Shown here: positions 43,063 to 51,865 of the stretch, piece by piece
Layout of the letters: each line of letters opens with the position of its first letter
Numbering within the stretch: position 1 is the first letter of the stretch
Made by a program: the position numbers and the translations under genes
The notes under the pieces: generated by a model
The model's database searches: none
What the model was told of the DNA's origin: nothing
What the model saw: the letters and a program-made list of their open reading frames with translations, nothing else
Origin: Roseobacter sp. HKCCD6576-2
Lineage (GTDB): Bacteria > Pseudomonadota > Alphaproteobacteria > Rhodobacterales > Rhodobacteraceae
DNA length: 64,000 bases
NCBI RefSeq assembly: GCF_013179285.1
Contig: NZ_WVNW01000001.1
Location: 558,001 to 622,000, forward strand
Direction of reading: 5' to 3'

Positions 43063-44623
43063 TGTGGCCCGTCATATAAAGATGGTCGAAAATCGTGACG
43101 GCCGAATTGCCCGGATCCCAGGCCAAGTCTTGGTCAATCGCGTAGTTCACGACGTTGCGCCACATATACATGCCCGGCGTCACTCGCTCCCATTCCGCGA
43201 CCAGATCAAGATAGGCCTGATAGCGGGTCTCGAAATCCTGGCTCTGTTCGAAGGCCTCACCGAGACGAACAAAATCTTCGGTCATGTCCCAAGTGCGATG
43301 GGAGGCCCGAAACCGGCTCGATTGTGGGCCCCAATCCATCCAAAGCGGCCGGTAGGGGTCGCCGGAGAATTCCGAACTCATCGACATGTTGAGGAAGTGG
43401 AACGGGCGTTCATAGGCCAGCGAGAAATTGTCTTTCAACTCGATCCGCACATTGATGCCAAGCTCGGCCCATTGCTCCACCATGAATTCCGCCGCGATCT
43501 CGTAATTCGGATAGAAGCCGCGGGTGATGTGCCAGATCAGCTCTTCGCCATCATAGTCGCTCTCGGCCAGATAGGCGGCGGCTTGCTCTGGGTCGAACGG
43601 CACGGCGCGCTCCCGGTCGGGATCGAAATAATCGCCATATTCCGGGAAATTAAACGGTGTTGGCACAAAGGTCGCATCATCCCAGATCGCGGCCGCAATC
43701 GCCTCCCGATCCACGCCTGCGACAATGGCCCGACGCAGGTTCACATCCGTCAGCGGATTGTCGGGCAGCGCTTCGGTCTCCAGCATGTTGAAGGCGAACA
43801 TCGGGTAGTTTTCGATCCCCTTCTCCATCACCGTCACGCCTTCGGTGCCCTCCAGGGACTCCACCTGATCGGCCGGCACGCTGACCACGACATCGTACTC
43901 GCCAGCGACCAGCCCCGCGAACCGGGTCGAGAATTCCGGCACGATCTCAAAGCGGAGCGAGGCGGCGGGCGGCTCACCCGCCCAATAGTCGTCAAACGCG
44001 ACGGCCTCGACGGCCACGGACGGGTCAAAGGAGGTCATCCGATAGGGTCCAGTGCCCATCGGCATCTGCCCGAAAGCCTCGGTGCCGACTTCTTCATAAT
44101 AATGGTGCGGTAAAACAAACCCGATCGGTGTGACCATGCGGAACGGCAGGTTCGGATCGGGGAAGCTGGTTTCGACCTCAATGGTCAGCGGTCCAGTGGC
44201 CTCGACCCGGACAAACCCGCGCGTATAGCGCGTGCCGCGGGGCGCCATTGGCTCTTCGCCCCAAAGCCGTTCAGCCGACAAAGAAAACGCGACATCTTCT
44301 GCATCCATGATGTGCCCATCATGGAATGGCACGCCCTCGCGCAGGGTGAATTCCCAAACATAGGGCGAGAGCTGTTGCCAGCTTTCGGCGAGCCAAGGCA
44401 CCAGTTCGGTGCCATCGGGGTCTTCCCACCGGTTTCGGCGCACCAAAGTGTCGAACACATTAGAATGCACCCGGGCACCGGTCGTCGAGATGCCGACCAC
44501 AGGGTCCATCGTGGGCCAAAGATTATCAACCGCGATCACCAGATCGGGGCGGTCTTGTGCCATGGCGGGCATCGCCACGGCGCTGGCCAGAAGTGTTGTG
44601 GCCATCAGGTTCCGAAAGGTCAT
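43055..44623 (-). CDS. ABC transporter substrate-binding protein, family 5 (peptide type)
   Basis: 522 residues with a signal peptide (MTFRNLMATTLLASAVAMPAMA) and a SBP_bac_5 fold: WPTMDPVVGISTTGARVHSNVFDTLV at the start, and the hallmark WEFTLREGVPFHDGH. Periplasmic receptor that sets the specificity of the importer; ligand unknown. Its start overlaps the end of the amidase gene by four bases, an unusual order since the enzyme gene comes first. Confidence 0.93.
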   Translation of the reverse strand: MTFRNLMATTLLASAVAMPAMAQDRPDLVIAVDNLWPTMDPVVGISTTGARVHSNVFDTLVRRNRWEDPDGTELVPWLAESWQQLSPYVWEFTLREGVPFHDGHIMDAEDVAFSLSAERLWGEEPMAPRGTRYTRGFVRVEATGPLTIEVETSFPDPNLPFRMVTPIGFVLPHHYYEEVGTEAFGQMPMGTGPYRMTSFDPSVAVEAVAFDDYWAGEPPAASLRFEIVPEFSTRFAGLVAGEYDVVVSVPADQVESLEGTEGVTVMEKGIENYPMFAFNMLETEALPDNPLTDVNLRRAIVAGVDREAIAAAIWDDATFVPTPFNFPEYGDYFDPDRERAVPFDPEQAAAYLAESDYDGEELIWHITRGFYPNYEIAAEFMVEQWAELGINVRIELKDNFSLAYERPFHFLNMSMSSEFSGDPYRPLWMDWGPQSSRFRASHRTWDMTEDFVRLGEAFEQSQDFETRYQAYLDLVAEWERVTPGMYMWRNVVNYAIDQDLAWDPGNSAVTIFDHLYMTGHNE

Positions 44624-45516
44624 GTCATAGCTCCCGTTGATGATTTTTGGTCTATCTGTGAGTTTTTGGTTGTTCCCTCTGCGCGTAGATCACGGAGGAT
44701 GTAATCGCGCGCATTCTGCAGGTTGGGGATTTGGCGTCGTGCGGCTGCGACGGCGTCGAGCGGCAAGTCCAACGTGACTTGGCCCGGAGCCTCGCCGCCC
44801 AGATCGGCAAGCACCTCGCCCCAGGGGGAGACGATTATGGAATGGCCCCAAGTAACACGCCCATCGGCGTGATTTCCGACTTGCGCCGCCGCGATCACAT
44901 AGGCGCCGTTCTCAATCGCCCGGGCGCGTAGCAACACCTCCCAATGGGCGCGTCCAGTTGGAACGGTGAACGCCGAGGGGATGAACAGGACCGTAGACCC
45001 GGCCAGGGCATAATCGCGGTAGAGATGTGGAAAGCGCAGATCGTAACAGATCGACAGCCCGAGCGGACCATAGGGGCTCTGAGCAACCACGGCCTCTTGA
45101 CCCGGGGCATAGCGATTGGATTCACCTGTCGGGGTGCGGCCATCCAGGAACACATCGAACAGATGAATCTTGTCGTAGCGCGCTACAATCTCGCCCGCCG
45201 GGTCGATCAGAACGGTGTGGTTGAGATACCGGCCATCGGGTGCCTTGATCGGCGACGAACCGGAGTGCACCCAAATTCCATGCCGCGCGGCCTCTTCCCG
45301 GCAGGCTGCGATATAGGGGTCATCGCCTTCCTCGGTGATTTGCGCGCGGGCGTGGTCTTTGTCTTTGTCCATAAGGCCTGCGGCTTCAGGGAGGGCCAGC
45401 ATCTCAGCGCCATCTGCTGCGGCTTGTTCGGCGGCGGCGCGCAGGCTTTTCACATTTTCGGCGTGAGTATTGTGCGATGTCATCTGAACCATCGACACAC
45501 GTAGCATTTCGGTCAT
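44620..45516 (-). CDS. Nitrilase-superfamily amidase (carbon-nitrogen hydrolase)
   Basis: 298 residues with the Glu-Lys-Cys triad of the superfamily: E44 (LPEAAGL), K116 (YDKIHLFDV) and C157 (SICYDLRFP). The YDKIHLFDV and CYDLRFP context matches the Nit/omega-amidase/deaminated-glutathione-amidase branch. ATG 45516 follows AAGGGGCGG; the 36-codon extension toward 45624 overlaps the divergent regulator's promoter and is rejected. First gene of the operon with the ABC importer and RraA-like enzyme, so hydrolysis of an imported amide is likely. Confidence 0.88.
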   Translation of the reverse strand: MTEMLRVSMVQMTSHNTHAENVKSLRAAAEQAAADGAEMLALPEAAGLMDKDKDHARAQITEEGDDPYIAACREEAARHGIWVHSGSSPIKAPDGRYLNHTVLIDPAGEIVARYDKIHLFDVFLDGRTPTGESNRYAPGQEAVVAQSPYGPLGLSICYDLRFPHLYRDYALAGSTVLFIPSAFTVPTGRAHWEVLLRARAIENGAYVIAAAQVGNHADGRVTWGHSIIVSPWGEVLADLGGEAPGQVTLDLPLDAVAAARRQIPNLQNARDYILRDLRAEGTTKNSQIDQKSSTGAMT

Positions 45517-45622
45517 GTCCGCCCCTTGCGTTGTCCTGCTTCCCGACCATAGAGCGGCAAAAATGCGAGAAAAAAGCGCAAAATAGTTGCAACCCGTCTG
45601 ATTTTCTAACATTCCATCGGCC
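45517..45622. promoter_or_regulatory. Divergent promoter region, amidase operon and lysR
   Basis: 106 AT-rich bases between the divergent starts. It contains a perfect palindrome GTTGCAAC at 45586-45593 and an inverted repeat TGCG (45564-45567)/CGCA (45577-45580) with nine bases between, either of which could be a LysR-type operator. No experimental or consensus match; position only. Confidence 0.4.
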
Positions 45623-46513
45623 ATGCACTCGACAAGGCGCCTCCCATCCCTGAATGCGCTGCGCGCTTTAGAAGCGGTTCGCGAAACCGGATCCGTGTCG
45701 GGGGCGGCGCGCAGGCTCAGCGTGTCGCATTCCGCAGTTAGCCATCAAATCAAGCAGTTAGAGGCGTGGATTGGCCGCCCCATCACCGTGCGCCGGGGTC
45801 GGAGCGTGGCCTTGACCGAGGCAGGCGAAAGCCTGGCCCGCGTGGTGCACGATTCCTTCGACGCGATCCGGCATGAGATCGATCTCCTGCCGCTCCGCTT
45901 TGCGCGTGCCGTCTCGATCTCAGCGCTGCCGGTGATTGCCGAAGAGATTCTCTTGCCCAATCTCGATCAGTTTCGCAGCGCCTTTCCCAATATCAGTTTG
46001 CACATCTCTTTGGCCCAGACCGACCGCCCGAAAACACCGGCCCCGGATGTAGAGATTCTGTTTCGGCAGAAGGATCGGCTCTTGCCGGGAGAGGTTGTTT
46101 TATTGCCCGGCGATGCGGTTCCGGTCTGCGCGCCCGAGCTGCTTGCAACATCGGGGCAAGATCCGGCCTCCGCAGTGCGCTTGGGTCCATTGCTGACAGA
46201 TGAGGACTCACGGATGTGGACCCGCTGGCTGCCACAGGTAGGCGACGAATGGACACCCGGCGATATGGCCAGAACGATCTATCTGGAGGGGTCGTTTTTG
46301 CTGCAGAAGGCGGCAGAACACGGGATTGGCATCGCCATCTGTCGAAAGGCAACCATCGGGCGCGCGATCCGGTCGGGCCGGTTGGTTCCGCTCTCCGATG
46401 TCGCGATTGATCAAGACTGGGCCTATACGCGTCGGGTCGCCGCCGGGCGAGAGATCGAACCTGAGGTCCAGATTGTGACCGACTGGCTCGATCGCGTGTG
46501 CGCAGCGCCGTGA
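45623..46513 (+). CDS. LysR-family regulator, GcvA-like
   Basis: 296 residues: winged HTH at about 8-66 (SLNALRALEAVRETGSVSGAARRLSVSHSAVSHQIKQLE, here written in parts as SLNALRALEAV and SHSAVSHQIKQLE) and an effector domain to the end. The SLNALRAFEA-type opening and ARRLSVSHSAVS are typical of the GcvA branch. Divergent from the amidase/ABC operon, so probably its activator with the imported compound or product as ligand. Confidence 0.88.
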   Translation: MHSTRRLPSLNALRALEAVRETGSVSGAARRLSVSHSAVSHQIKQLEAWIGRPITVRRGRSVALTEAGESLARVVHDSFDAIRHEIDLLPLRFARAVSISALPVIAEEILLPNLDQFRSAFPNISLHISLAQTDRPKTPAPDVEILFRQKDRLLPGEVVLLPGDAVPVCAPELLATSGQDPASAVRLGPLLTDEDSRMWTRWLPQVGDEWTPGDMARTIYLEGSFLLQKAAEHGIGIAICRKATIGRAIRSGRLVPLSDVAIDQDWAYTRRVAAGREIEPEVQIVTDWLDRVCAAP

Positions 46514-46616
46514 TCGGGAGCGGTCGGGCCGCAGGATTCGCATTGGATGGATCGGCGCAGCGCGGATCGCGCCCATCAAATGGCTGCGCCTTACGACCCG
46601 CATGAAACAGACGACG

Positions 46617-46638
46617 CTGCCATATAGCCGTTACATTC
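46617..46638 (+). promoter_or_regulatory. Candidate Pho box upstream of phoX
   Basis: Two 11-base units, CTGCCATATAG and CCGTTACATTC. The first heptamer matches the PhoB half-site CTGTCAT in six of seven positions, the second in four of seven. It lies 88 bases before the phoX ATG. Plausible because phoX is a known PhoB target, but the match is only moderate. Confidence 0.4.
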
Positions 46639-46725
46639 GCGCTATCTAAAGGGGCCACGCGGTCCGGGCTGCTCCGGTGCCGTTTCCCATGCAGCTATGC
46701 TTTCAGCGCCACAGGGAGGCCCTTC

Positions 46726-48753
46726 ATGAAGCGTGACGAGATCATCAAAAGCGATGAACATGGCAACAAGGCGGAAGCCTTCGAAGCCTTTGACGACATT
46801 CCCACCAACCCCAATCTCGGCAACACTATTGGCGACGTGATCAACCGTCGCTATGGCCGCCGCGACATCATGCGCGGCGCGCTGGCCGTCTCCGCCACGA
46901 CGGCGCTTTTTGGCACCACTGCCGTGATCGCGCCCAAGCAGGCCGCTGCGATGGGCAATGCCGAAGACAGCCGCTATGTCTTTGACGAGCTGACCTGGGG
47001 CAACGATGTGAACCACCACATCGCCGATGGCTACAACGCCGATATCCTGATCCGTTGGGGCGATCCGATCTTCGCGAACGTACCGGAATTCGACCCGCAG
47101 AATCAGTCAGCCGAAGATCAGAAAATGCGCTTTGGCTACAACAACGATTATGTTGGCTTCCACGAGCTGGAGCCGGGCCGCGGTATCCTCTGCGTGAACC
47201 ACGAATACACCAATGAAGAGGTGATGTTCCCGGGCCTTGGTCGTCAGGACCGGGACGGCTTCCAGGGTATGACCGAAGAGTTGGTGAACATCGAAATGGC
47301 GGCCCATGGCGGTTCGATCTTTGAGATTGTCAAAGGCGATGACGGCAAGTGGAGCGTTGTGCTCGATAGCCCATACAACCGCCGGATCACGGCCGACGAC
47401 ACCCAAATGACCTTCTCGGGCCCTGCCGCCGGTCACGCGCGTATGCAGACTTCGGCCGACCCCGCTGGCATGAACGTCATCGGCACCATCAATAACTGCG
47501 CTGGCGGCATGACGCCCTGGGGTACCTATCTGATGGCCGAAGAGAACTTCCACGGCTATTTCTGGACCGATGTCGTCGATGGCGACGGCGATCCCGACGT
47601 CTCCGCTCAGGCGGAAGCCGCGTCCATGCGCCGCTATGGCACGCCGGGCCGCTGGTATGCTTGGGGGCAGTATCATGACCGCTTCAATATCGATGTGGAG
47701 CCGAACGAGCCAAACCGCTTCGGCTGGATCGTCGAAGTCGATCCGACGGACCCGACCTCGACCCCTGTCAAACACACCGCGATGGGCCGGTTCCGTCACG
47801 AGGGCGCCGAGTCCACCGTGGCGGGCGACGGTCGTGTCGTGCTCTACTCAGGCGACGACAACCGCTTCGACTATGTCTATAAGTTCGTCACTGCGGACAC
47901 GGTGTCGGATGACAAAGCGGCCAATATGCAGCTCTTCTCCGAAGGCACGCTTTACGTGGCGCGCTACAATGACGACGGCACCTATGAGTGGATGCCGCTT
48001 GTTCATGGCGAAGGCCCGCTGACCGCGGAGAACGGGTTCGACAGTCAAGCGGATGTCATGATCGACACCCGTCTGGCGGCTGACCTTCTGGGTGCCACGC
48101 CAATGGATCGCCCGGAGGATATCGAGCCGCGCGGCGATGGCGCTGTGTTCGTGATGCTGACCAACAACTCGCGCCGGACGGCCGAGCAGGTGGATGCGGT
48201 GAACCCGCGCCCGGAAAGCAACTTCGGTCATATTCTGCAGATGAACGAAGATGGCGGCGATCACGCGGCGACCAGCGGCACCTGGGACATCTTGGTGCAG
48301 TGTGGTGACCCGAGCATCGCCGAGGTCGGCGCGGTATGGAATCCGGAGACCTCGGAAAATGGCTGGTTCGGCTCGCCGGATAACTGTGCGCTGGACGATA
48401 ATGGTCGTCTTTGGATTTCCACCGACCAAGGTTCTGGCTGGGGCCGGACCGGGAAATCCGATGGTCTTTACAGCCTTGAGACCGAAGGCGACCTGCGCGG
48501 CCATTCCAAGCTGTTCTTCCGCTGCCCTGTCGGTGGGGAGCTTTGCGGCCCGTATTTCGCCGACAATTCGGAGACCTTGTTCCTCGCGGTGCAGCATCCG
48601 GGGACTGATGGCACCCGCGATTTCGCCGGCTTTGAGCGGAACTCGACTTTCGAAGATCCGGCCACTCGCTGGCCTGATTTCGCCGAAGGTATGCCGCCGC
48701 GTCCATCGGTCGTGGTTGTGACCAAAGACGGGGGCGGTCAGATCGCTGTCTGA
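46726..48753 (+). CDS. phoX: PhoX-family alkaline phosphatase, Tat-exported
   Basis: 675 residues. A long N-terminal region ends in a twin-arginine signal (RRYGRRDIMRGALAVSATTA, 41-60), so the folded Ca/Fe enzyme is exported by Tat. PhoX landmarks include CVNHEYTNEE, NNCAGGMTPWGTYLMAEENFHGYF in two pieces, and CDNCALDDNGRLWISTDQG-like RLWISTDQG. It releases phosphate from organic phosphoesters in the periplasm, a main phosphate-scavenging enzyme in marine bacteria. The intergenic 212 bases upstream hold a possible Pho box; a terminator follows. Confidence 0.94.
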   Translation: MKRDEIIKSDEHGNKAEAFEAFDDIPTNPNLGNTIGDVINRRYGRRDIMRGALAVSATTALFGTTAVIAPKQAAAMGNAEDSRYVFDELTWGNDVNHHIADGYNADILIRWGDPIFANVPEFDPQNQSAEDQKMRFGYNNDYVGFHELEPGRGILCVNHEYTNEEVMFPGLGRQDRDGFQGMTEELVNIEMAAHGGSIFEIVKGDDGKWSVVLDSPYNRRITADDTQMTFSGPAAGHARMQTSADPAGMNVIGTINNCAGGMTPWGTYLMAEENFHGYFWTDVVDGDGDPDVSAQAEAASMRRYGTPGRWYAWGQYHDRFNIDVEPNEPNRFGWIVEVDPTDPTSTPVKHTAMGRFRHEGAESTVAGDGRVVLYSGDDNRFDYVYKFVTADTVSDDKAANMQLFSEGTLYVARYNDDGTYEWMPLVHGEGPLTAENGFDSQADVMIDTRLAADLLGATPMDRPEDIEPRGDGAVFVMLTNNSRRTAEQVDAVNPRPESNFGHILQMNEDGGDHAATSGTWDILVQCGDPSIAEVGAVWNPETSENGWFGSPDNCALDDNGRLWISTDQGSGWGRTGKSDGLYSLETEGDLRGHSKLFFRCPVGGELCGPYFADNSETLFLAVQHPGTDGTRDFAGFERNSTFEDPATRWPDFAEGMPPRPSVVVVTKDGGGQIAV

Positions 48754-48772
48754 TCTTCTCTGCTCAAAAACA

Positions 48773-48801
48773 AACGGCCTCGCAACGCGCGGGGCCGTTT
48801 T
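48773..48801 (+). terminator. Intrinsic terminator of phoX
   Basis: AACGGCCTCGC (48773-48783) pairs with GCGGGGCCGTT (48789-48799) around AACGC with one G-U pair, ending in TTTT. It begins 20 bases after the phoX stop and also separates phoX from convergent mipZ. Confidence 0.85.
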
Positions 48802-48822
48802 CCGTTCTCGAGGCGGGGTGAC

Positions 48823-49632
48823 TTAGAAATCGATGGTCACGCCGGGCAAGTTCAATCCCGACATCAGATCGCGTACCTCTTGCCGTGCGGCCACGTTCGA
48901 GATGTTCAGCCGTTCCACCCCCATCTCGCGCAGATCCAGCAGCGTCATACCGGTCGGGAACAGCTCCCGAAAAATCACCCGTTCGGAAAACCCGGTGCCG
49001 ACGCGGAACCCGATCCGCTGCGCCAGCCGGTCGAGCGCGCCGCCCACCTTGCGCTTGTTATGCATCTGCTGCGCGCCAACCCGGTTGCGGACGACGATCC
49101 AATCAATCGGACTCAGCCCTGCCTTCGCGCGAAGCTGCCGCGCATGCCAAACCATCTCGGAATAGACCGATGGGCCACGAATGTCGTAGGTCTCTGGATC
49201 AACGCGCGCCAGCAGGTCGAAATCGACAAAACTGTCATTCATCGGCGTAACCAACGTGTCAGCCAGCGAATGCGCCACCTGGCTCAACCGCGTATGCGAG
49301 CCGGGGCAGTCGATCACGATGAAATCGCAATTACCCTCCAACTCGCCCACTGCCGCCGAGAGACGGCGGTCATAGATGTTTTCCTCGGGCCCAAGTTGCT
49401 CGGGGTTGATCTGCGGTAGTTCCATCAGAAGGGGGCAGGCGATATCCATGTCGCGGGCGGCGATCGTGTTTTGCCGGTTCTCGATATAGCGATGGAAACT
49501 GCGCTGTCGCAGATCCAAATCCAACGCCCCGACCGTATGGCCCATCCGCGCAAGGGCGGTCGCGATATGCATCGCGGTGGTCGACTTGCCCGACCCGCCC
49601 TTCTCATTGCCCAAAACGATGATATGCGCCAT
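48823..49632 (-). CDS. mipZ: Division-plane positioning ATPase MipZ
   Basis: 269-residue ParA/MinD-family ATPase. The deviant Walker A KGGSGKST is at 11-18, the switch regions ALDLDLRQRS (about 36-45) and VIDCPG follow, and the rest matches MipZ. In alphaproteobacteria MipZ binds ParB, forms polar gradients and inhibits FtsZ so that division occurs at midcell. ATG 49632 follows GGGGGATC; upstream in-frame codons are non-homologous. Convergent with phoX. Confidence 0.94.
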   Translation of the reverse strand: MAHIIVLGNEKGGSGKSTTAMHIATALARMGHTVGALDLDLRQRSFHRYIENRQNTIAARDMDIACPLLMELPQINPEQLGPEENIYDRRLSAAVGELEGNCDFIVIDCPGSHTRLSQVAHSLADTLVTPMNDSFVDFDLLARVDPETYDIRGPSVYSEMVWHARQLRAKAGLSPIDWIVVRNRVGAQQMHNKRKVGGALDRLAQRIGFRVGTGFSERVIFRELFPTGMTLLDLREMGVERLNISNVAARQEVRDLMSGLNLPGVTIDF

Positions 49633-49979
49633 GCCCGATCCCCCGGAGTTCGCTGCCGAGCGGCCCTCATTTCGTGGGGTCGCCATATTTCGGCGCAATA
49701 TACGGGAGGGAGCCGGAGCTGTTAAGCGCGAAACCGGTCCAATCTTGATTGGCGTGATAATTTGGTGTCCCTGTGGCTGGCAATGAGGTGTGGCTCTATA
49801 AATGTCAGCCTGGAGCCTAATGCGTCAAATGCTGCGGCGAATGCGAACGGCTGCTTCCAAGGCCGGTGTACGAGAGTTCGTGCGCAGGCTAAATGTCTCA
49901 GAACGATGATCAGTCATCCCCTCACGCACGATCTGGGCTTGGTATGATATCGAAGCGGTTCCGAATCCTGATTGTGGAA
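49633..49979. other. Gene-free stretch before the methyltransferase
   Basis: About 350 bases between the divergent mipZ and methyltransferase genes. No protein-like frame, RNA gene or clear promoter was found. An in-frame upstream extension of the methyltransferase to 49893 exists but has no ribosome site and no family resemblance. Base composition falls toward the right, into the AT-richer methyltransferase gene. Confidence 0.5.
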
Positions 49980-50825
49980 ATGACCCCGATGTTTGAAGAA
50001 CTATCCGAAATCCACCGAAAACCGGGTTTGTTTTCCGTCTACACGGCGGAGACATTGTGGACGAAGCCACACTTGGCTCAGCAAATGCTCAAGACGCATC
50101 TGGACCAGACGACGCCGCTGGCATCGCGTCCCCTGCATAGTATCGATCAAGCAGTGCAGTGGCTTGATGAGGAATTTGGCCTGAGCGGCAAAAAAGTTTG
50201 CGATTTGGGCTGCGGTCCGGGTTTGTACGCAGAACGATACGCGCAACGTGGAGCGCAAGTTGAGGGCGTGGATTTTTCCGCCAGTTCCATCGAATATGCC
50301 ACCTTCAACTCCAATCCAGGCTGCGGTTCAGTTGTATTTCGACAAGCCAATTACCTTACCGACGCACTTCCAGCACAGCAGGATTTGATAACACTCATAT
50401 ATTGCGATTTCTGCGTCCTTTCCCCCTCTCAACGCAGGACCTTGTTGGACAAGGTGCGCCGCTCGCTCAATTCTGAAGGCGCTTTTGTCTTCGATGTGCC
50501 TTCAATGAAGGCTTTTGAGACGGTCTCTGAGGGAGTTGTCTTTGCGCGCAACTACATGGGTCGGTTCTGGACGGCTGATGAATGCTACGTCTTTCATAGC
50601 ACCTGGAAGTACGAACCTGCGGCTGTTTCCCTAGATCTCTTCACTATCGTGGAAGAGCAAGAAACATGGCGTGTTTATAATTGGTTGCAGCACTTTTCCC
50701 AAAGCACCCTCGAGGCTGAGTTGAAATCAAGCGGCTTTGAAATTGACGACATAAGTAGCAAACTTGATGCGACTGACACAGAGGCTCATTCGTTTACAGT
50801 CGTTGCCAGACGATGCGGAAGCTGA
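49980..50825 (+). CDS. Class I SAM-dependent methyltransferase, probably acquired
   Basis: 281 residues with a SAM motif I VCDLGCGPG (73-81), motif II acidic VEGVDFS (94-100) and post-motif LITLIYCDFCVLSP; a typical small-molecule or unspecific class I methyltransferase with an N-terminal PGLFSVYTAETLWTKPH stretch. Start is ATG 49980 or 49989. It is visibly AT-richer than its neighbours: 50341-50400 has 27 G+C of 60, against 39 of 60 in mipZ at 49261-49320, with codons the flanking genes avoid. That suggests horizontal transfer. Substrate unknown. Confidence 0.8.
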   Translation: MTPMFEELSEIHRKPGLFSVYTAETLWTKPHLAQQMLKTHLDQTTPLASRPLHSIDQAVQWLDEEFGLSGKKVCDLGCGPGLYAERYAQRGAQVEGVDFSASSIEYATFNSNPGCGSVVFRQANYLTDALPAQQDLITLIYCDFCVLSPSQRRTLLDKVRRSLNSEGAFVFDVPSMKAFETVSEGVVFARNYMGRFWTADECYVFHSTWKYEPAAVSLDLFTIVEEQETWRVYNWLQHFSQSTLEAELKSSGFEIDDISSKLDATDTEAHSFTVVARRCGS

Positions 50826-50883
50826 CGTCGGAACCGACGTGACCAATCCCCTTTTCGTCCGCGAAACGGCTCTCGACCCGCAA

Positions 50884-50919
50884 AACAAAAAACGCCACCC
50901 CAATCCGGGATGGCGTTTC
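50884..50919 (-). terminator. Intrinsic terminator of rpmE
   Basis: On the minus strand AAACGCCATCCC pairs with GGGGTGGCGTTT around GGATT and runs into a T-tract (the plus strand shows AAAAAACGCC at 50887-50896). It lies about 20 bases after the rpmE stop. Confidence 0.9.
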
Positions 50920-50940
50920 TCAGTCTCCAAGGCGTAGGTT

Positions 50941-51162
50941 TTAGAACCCCAGGCCTTCGTATTTCTTCTTGAACTTCGACACGCGACCGCCCGTGTCCAT
51001 CAGGCGGGAGTTGCCGCCGGTCCAGGCCGGGTGAACGGTCGGGTCGATGTCCAGCGCAAGGGTGTCGCCTTCGGCGCCCCAGGTCGATTTCATCTGCACG
51101 ATATCGCCGTTCGTCATTTTGACGTCGATGACGTGATATTCGGGATGGATGTCTTTTTTCAT
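50941..51162 (-). CDS. rpmE: 50S ribosomal protein L31
   Basis: 73 residues beginning [10 protein letters not shown] with the conserved HPAWTGG and a basic C-terminus ([11 protein letters not shown]). It has no cysteine, so it is the zinc-free form usual in alphaproteobacteria. Twelve bases after rplS in the same direction, and ended by a strong terminator. L31 bridges the two ribosomal subunits. Confidence 0.96.
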   Translation of the reverse strand: MKKDIHPEYHVIDVKMTNGDIVQMKSTWGAEGDTLALDIDPTVHPAWTGGNSRLMDTGGRVSKFKKKYEGLGF

Positions 51163-51173
51163 CTCGCCGCTCC

Positions 51174-51557
51174 TTACGCTTCAGCGCCAGATTTGGGCTT
51201 GTAGTTGGTGACTTCGGCGATCCGGGCTGATTTGCCCCGACGCGAGCGCAGATAGTACAGCTTCGCACGACGGACACGACCGCGACGCACCACGGTGATG
51301 CTATCGATATTGGTCGAATGAAGTGGGAATACACGTTCCACACCTTCGCCAAAGCTGATTTTGCGGACGGTGAAGGATCCGGCAATGCCGTCGCCGTTTT
51401 TGCGGGCGATGCAGACGCCTTCGTAATTCTGAACACGAGAGCGGGTGCCCTCGGTTACTTTATAGCCGACACGAATGGTGTCACCGGCTTTGAAATCGGG
51501 GATCTTGGCCCCGAGGGCGGCAACTTGTTCCGCCTCGATCTGTGCGATCAGGTCCAT
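51174..51557 (-). CDS. rplS: 50S ribosomal protein L19
   Basis: 127 residues with the L19 core ([65 protein letters not shown]; given as fragments [11 protein letters not shown] and [16 protein letters not shown]). Sits at the 30S/50S interface. It follows trmD after a 308-base gap, larger than the usual spacing in trmD-rplS operons, then leads directly into rpmE. Confidence 0.96.
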   Translation of the reverse strand: MDLIAQIEAEQVAALGAKIPDFKAGDTIRVGYKVTEGTRSRVQNYEGVCIARKNGDGIAGSFTVRKISFGEGVERVFPLHSTNIDSITVVRRGRVRRAKLYYLRSRRGKSARIAEVTNYKPKSGAEA

Positions 51558-51865
51558 CGCAACTCTCCATATATGATCACGGTTTGCCCGCGAATGTGTG
51601 TGCGCCTCAGAGCTCTTGGTCTTCTTCCGGGTCCGCAGATGCGCCCGCCAGAGATCAGGTCAGCTTTACTTTCGTCGACGTGTCATCAGGGTCTGACCAA
51701 AGGGAGAAGCCGAAGAAAGCCGCCCAAGAAAGTCATCGCCAATAACAAACCTGTTCCGTGAGTCGGAAATCCCGACCGGAACGGGCGGTGTATATGTCTG
51801 ATCGCCCTTACGATCAAGGCTCAATTCGGAGCTGAGGCATCCTCTGGCCAGAGCTTCTTAAAACC
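51558..51865. other. Gap between trmD and rplS with a bulged hairpin
   Basis: 308 bases without a gene. Its one clear structure is at 51753-51782: GTTCCG and GTCGG (with TGA between them) pair with CCGAC and CGGAAC around AAATC. Read on the minus strand it follows trmD and is trailed by AGGTTTGTTATT, so it may be a terminator or attenuator between trmD and rplS. The remaining bases show no protein-like frame. Confidence 0.55.
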
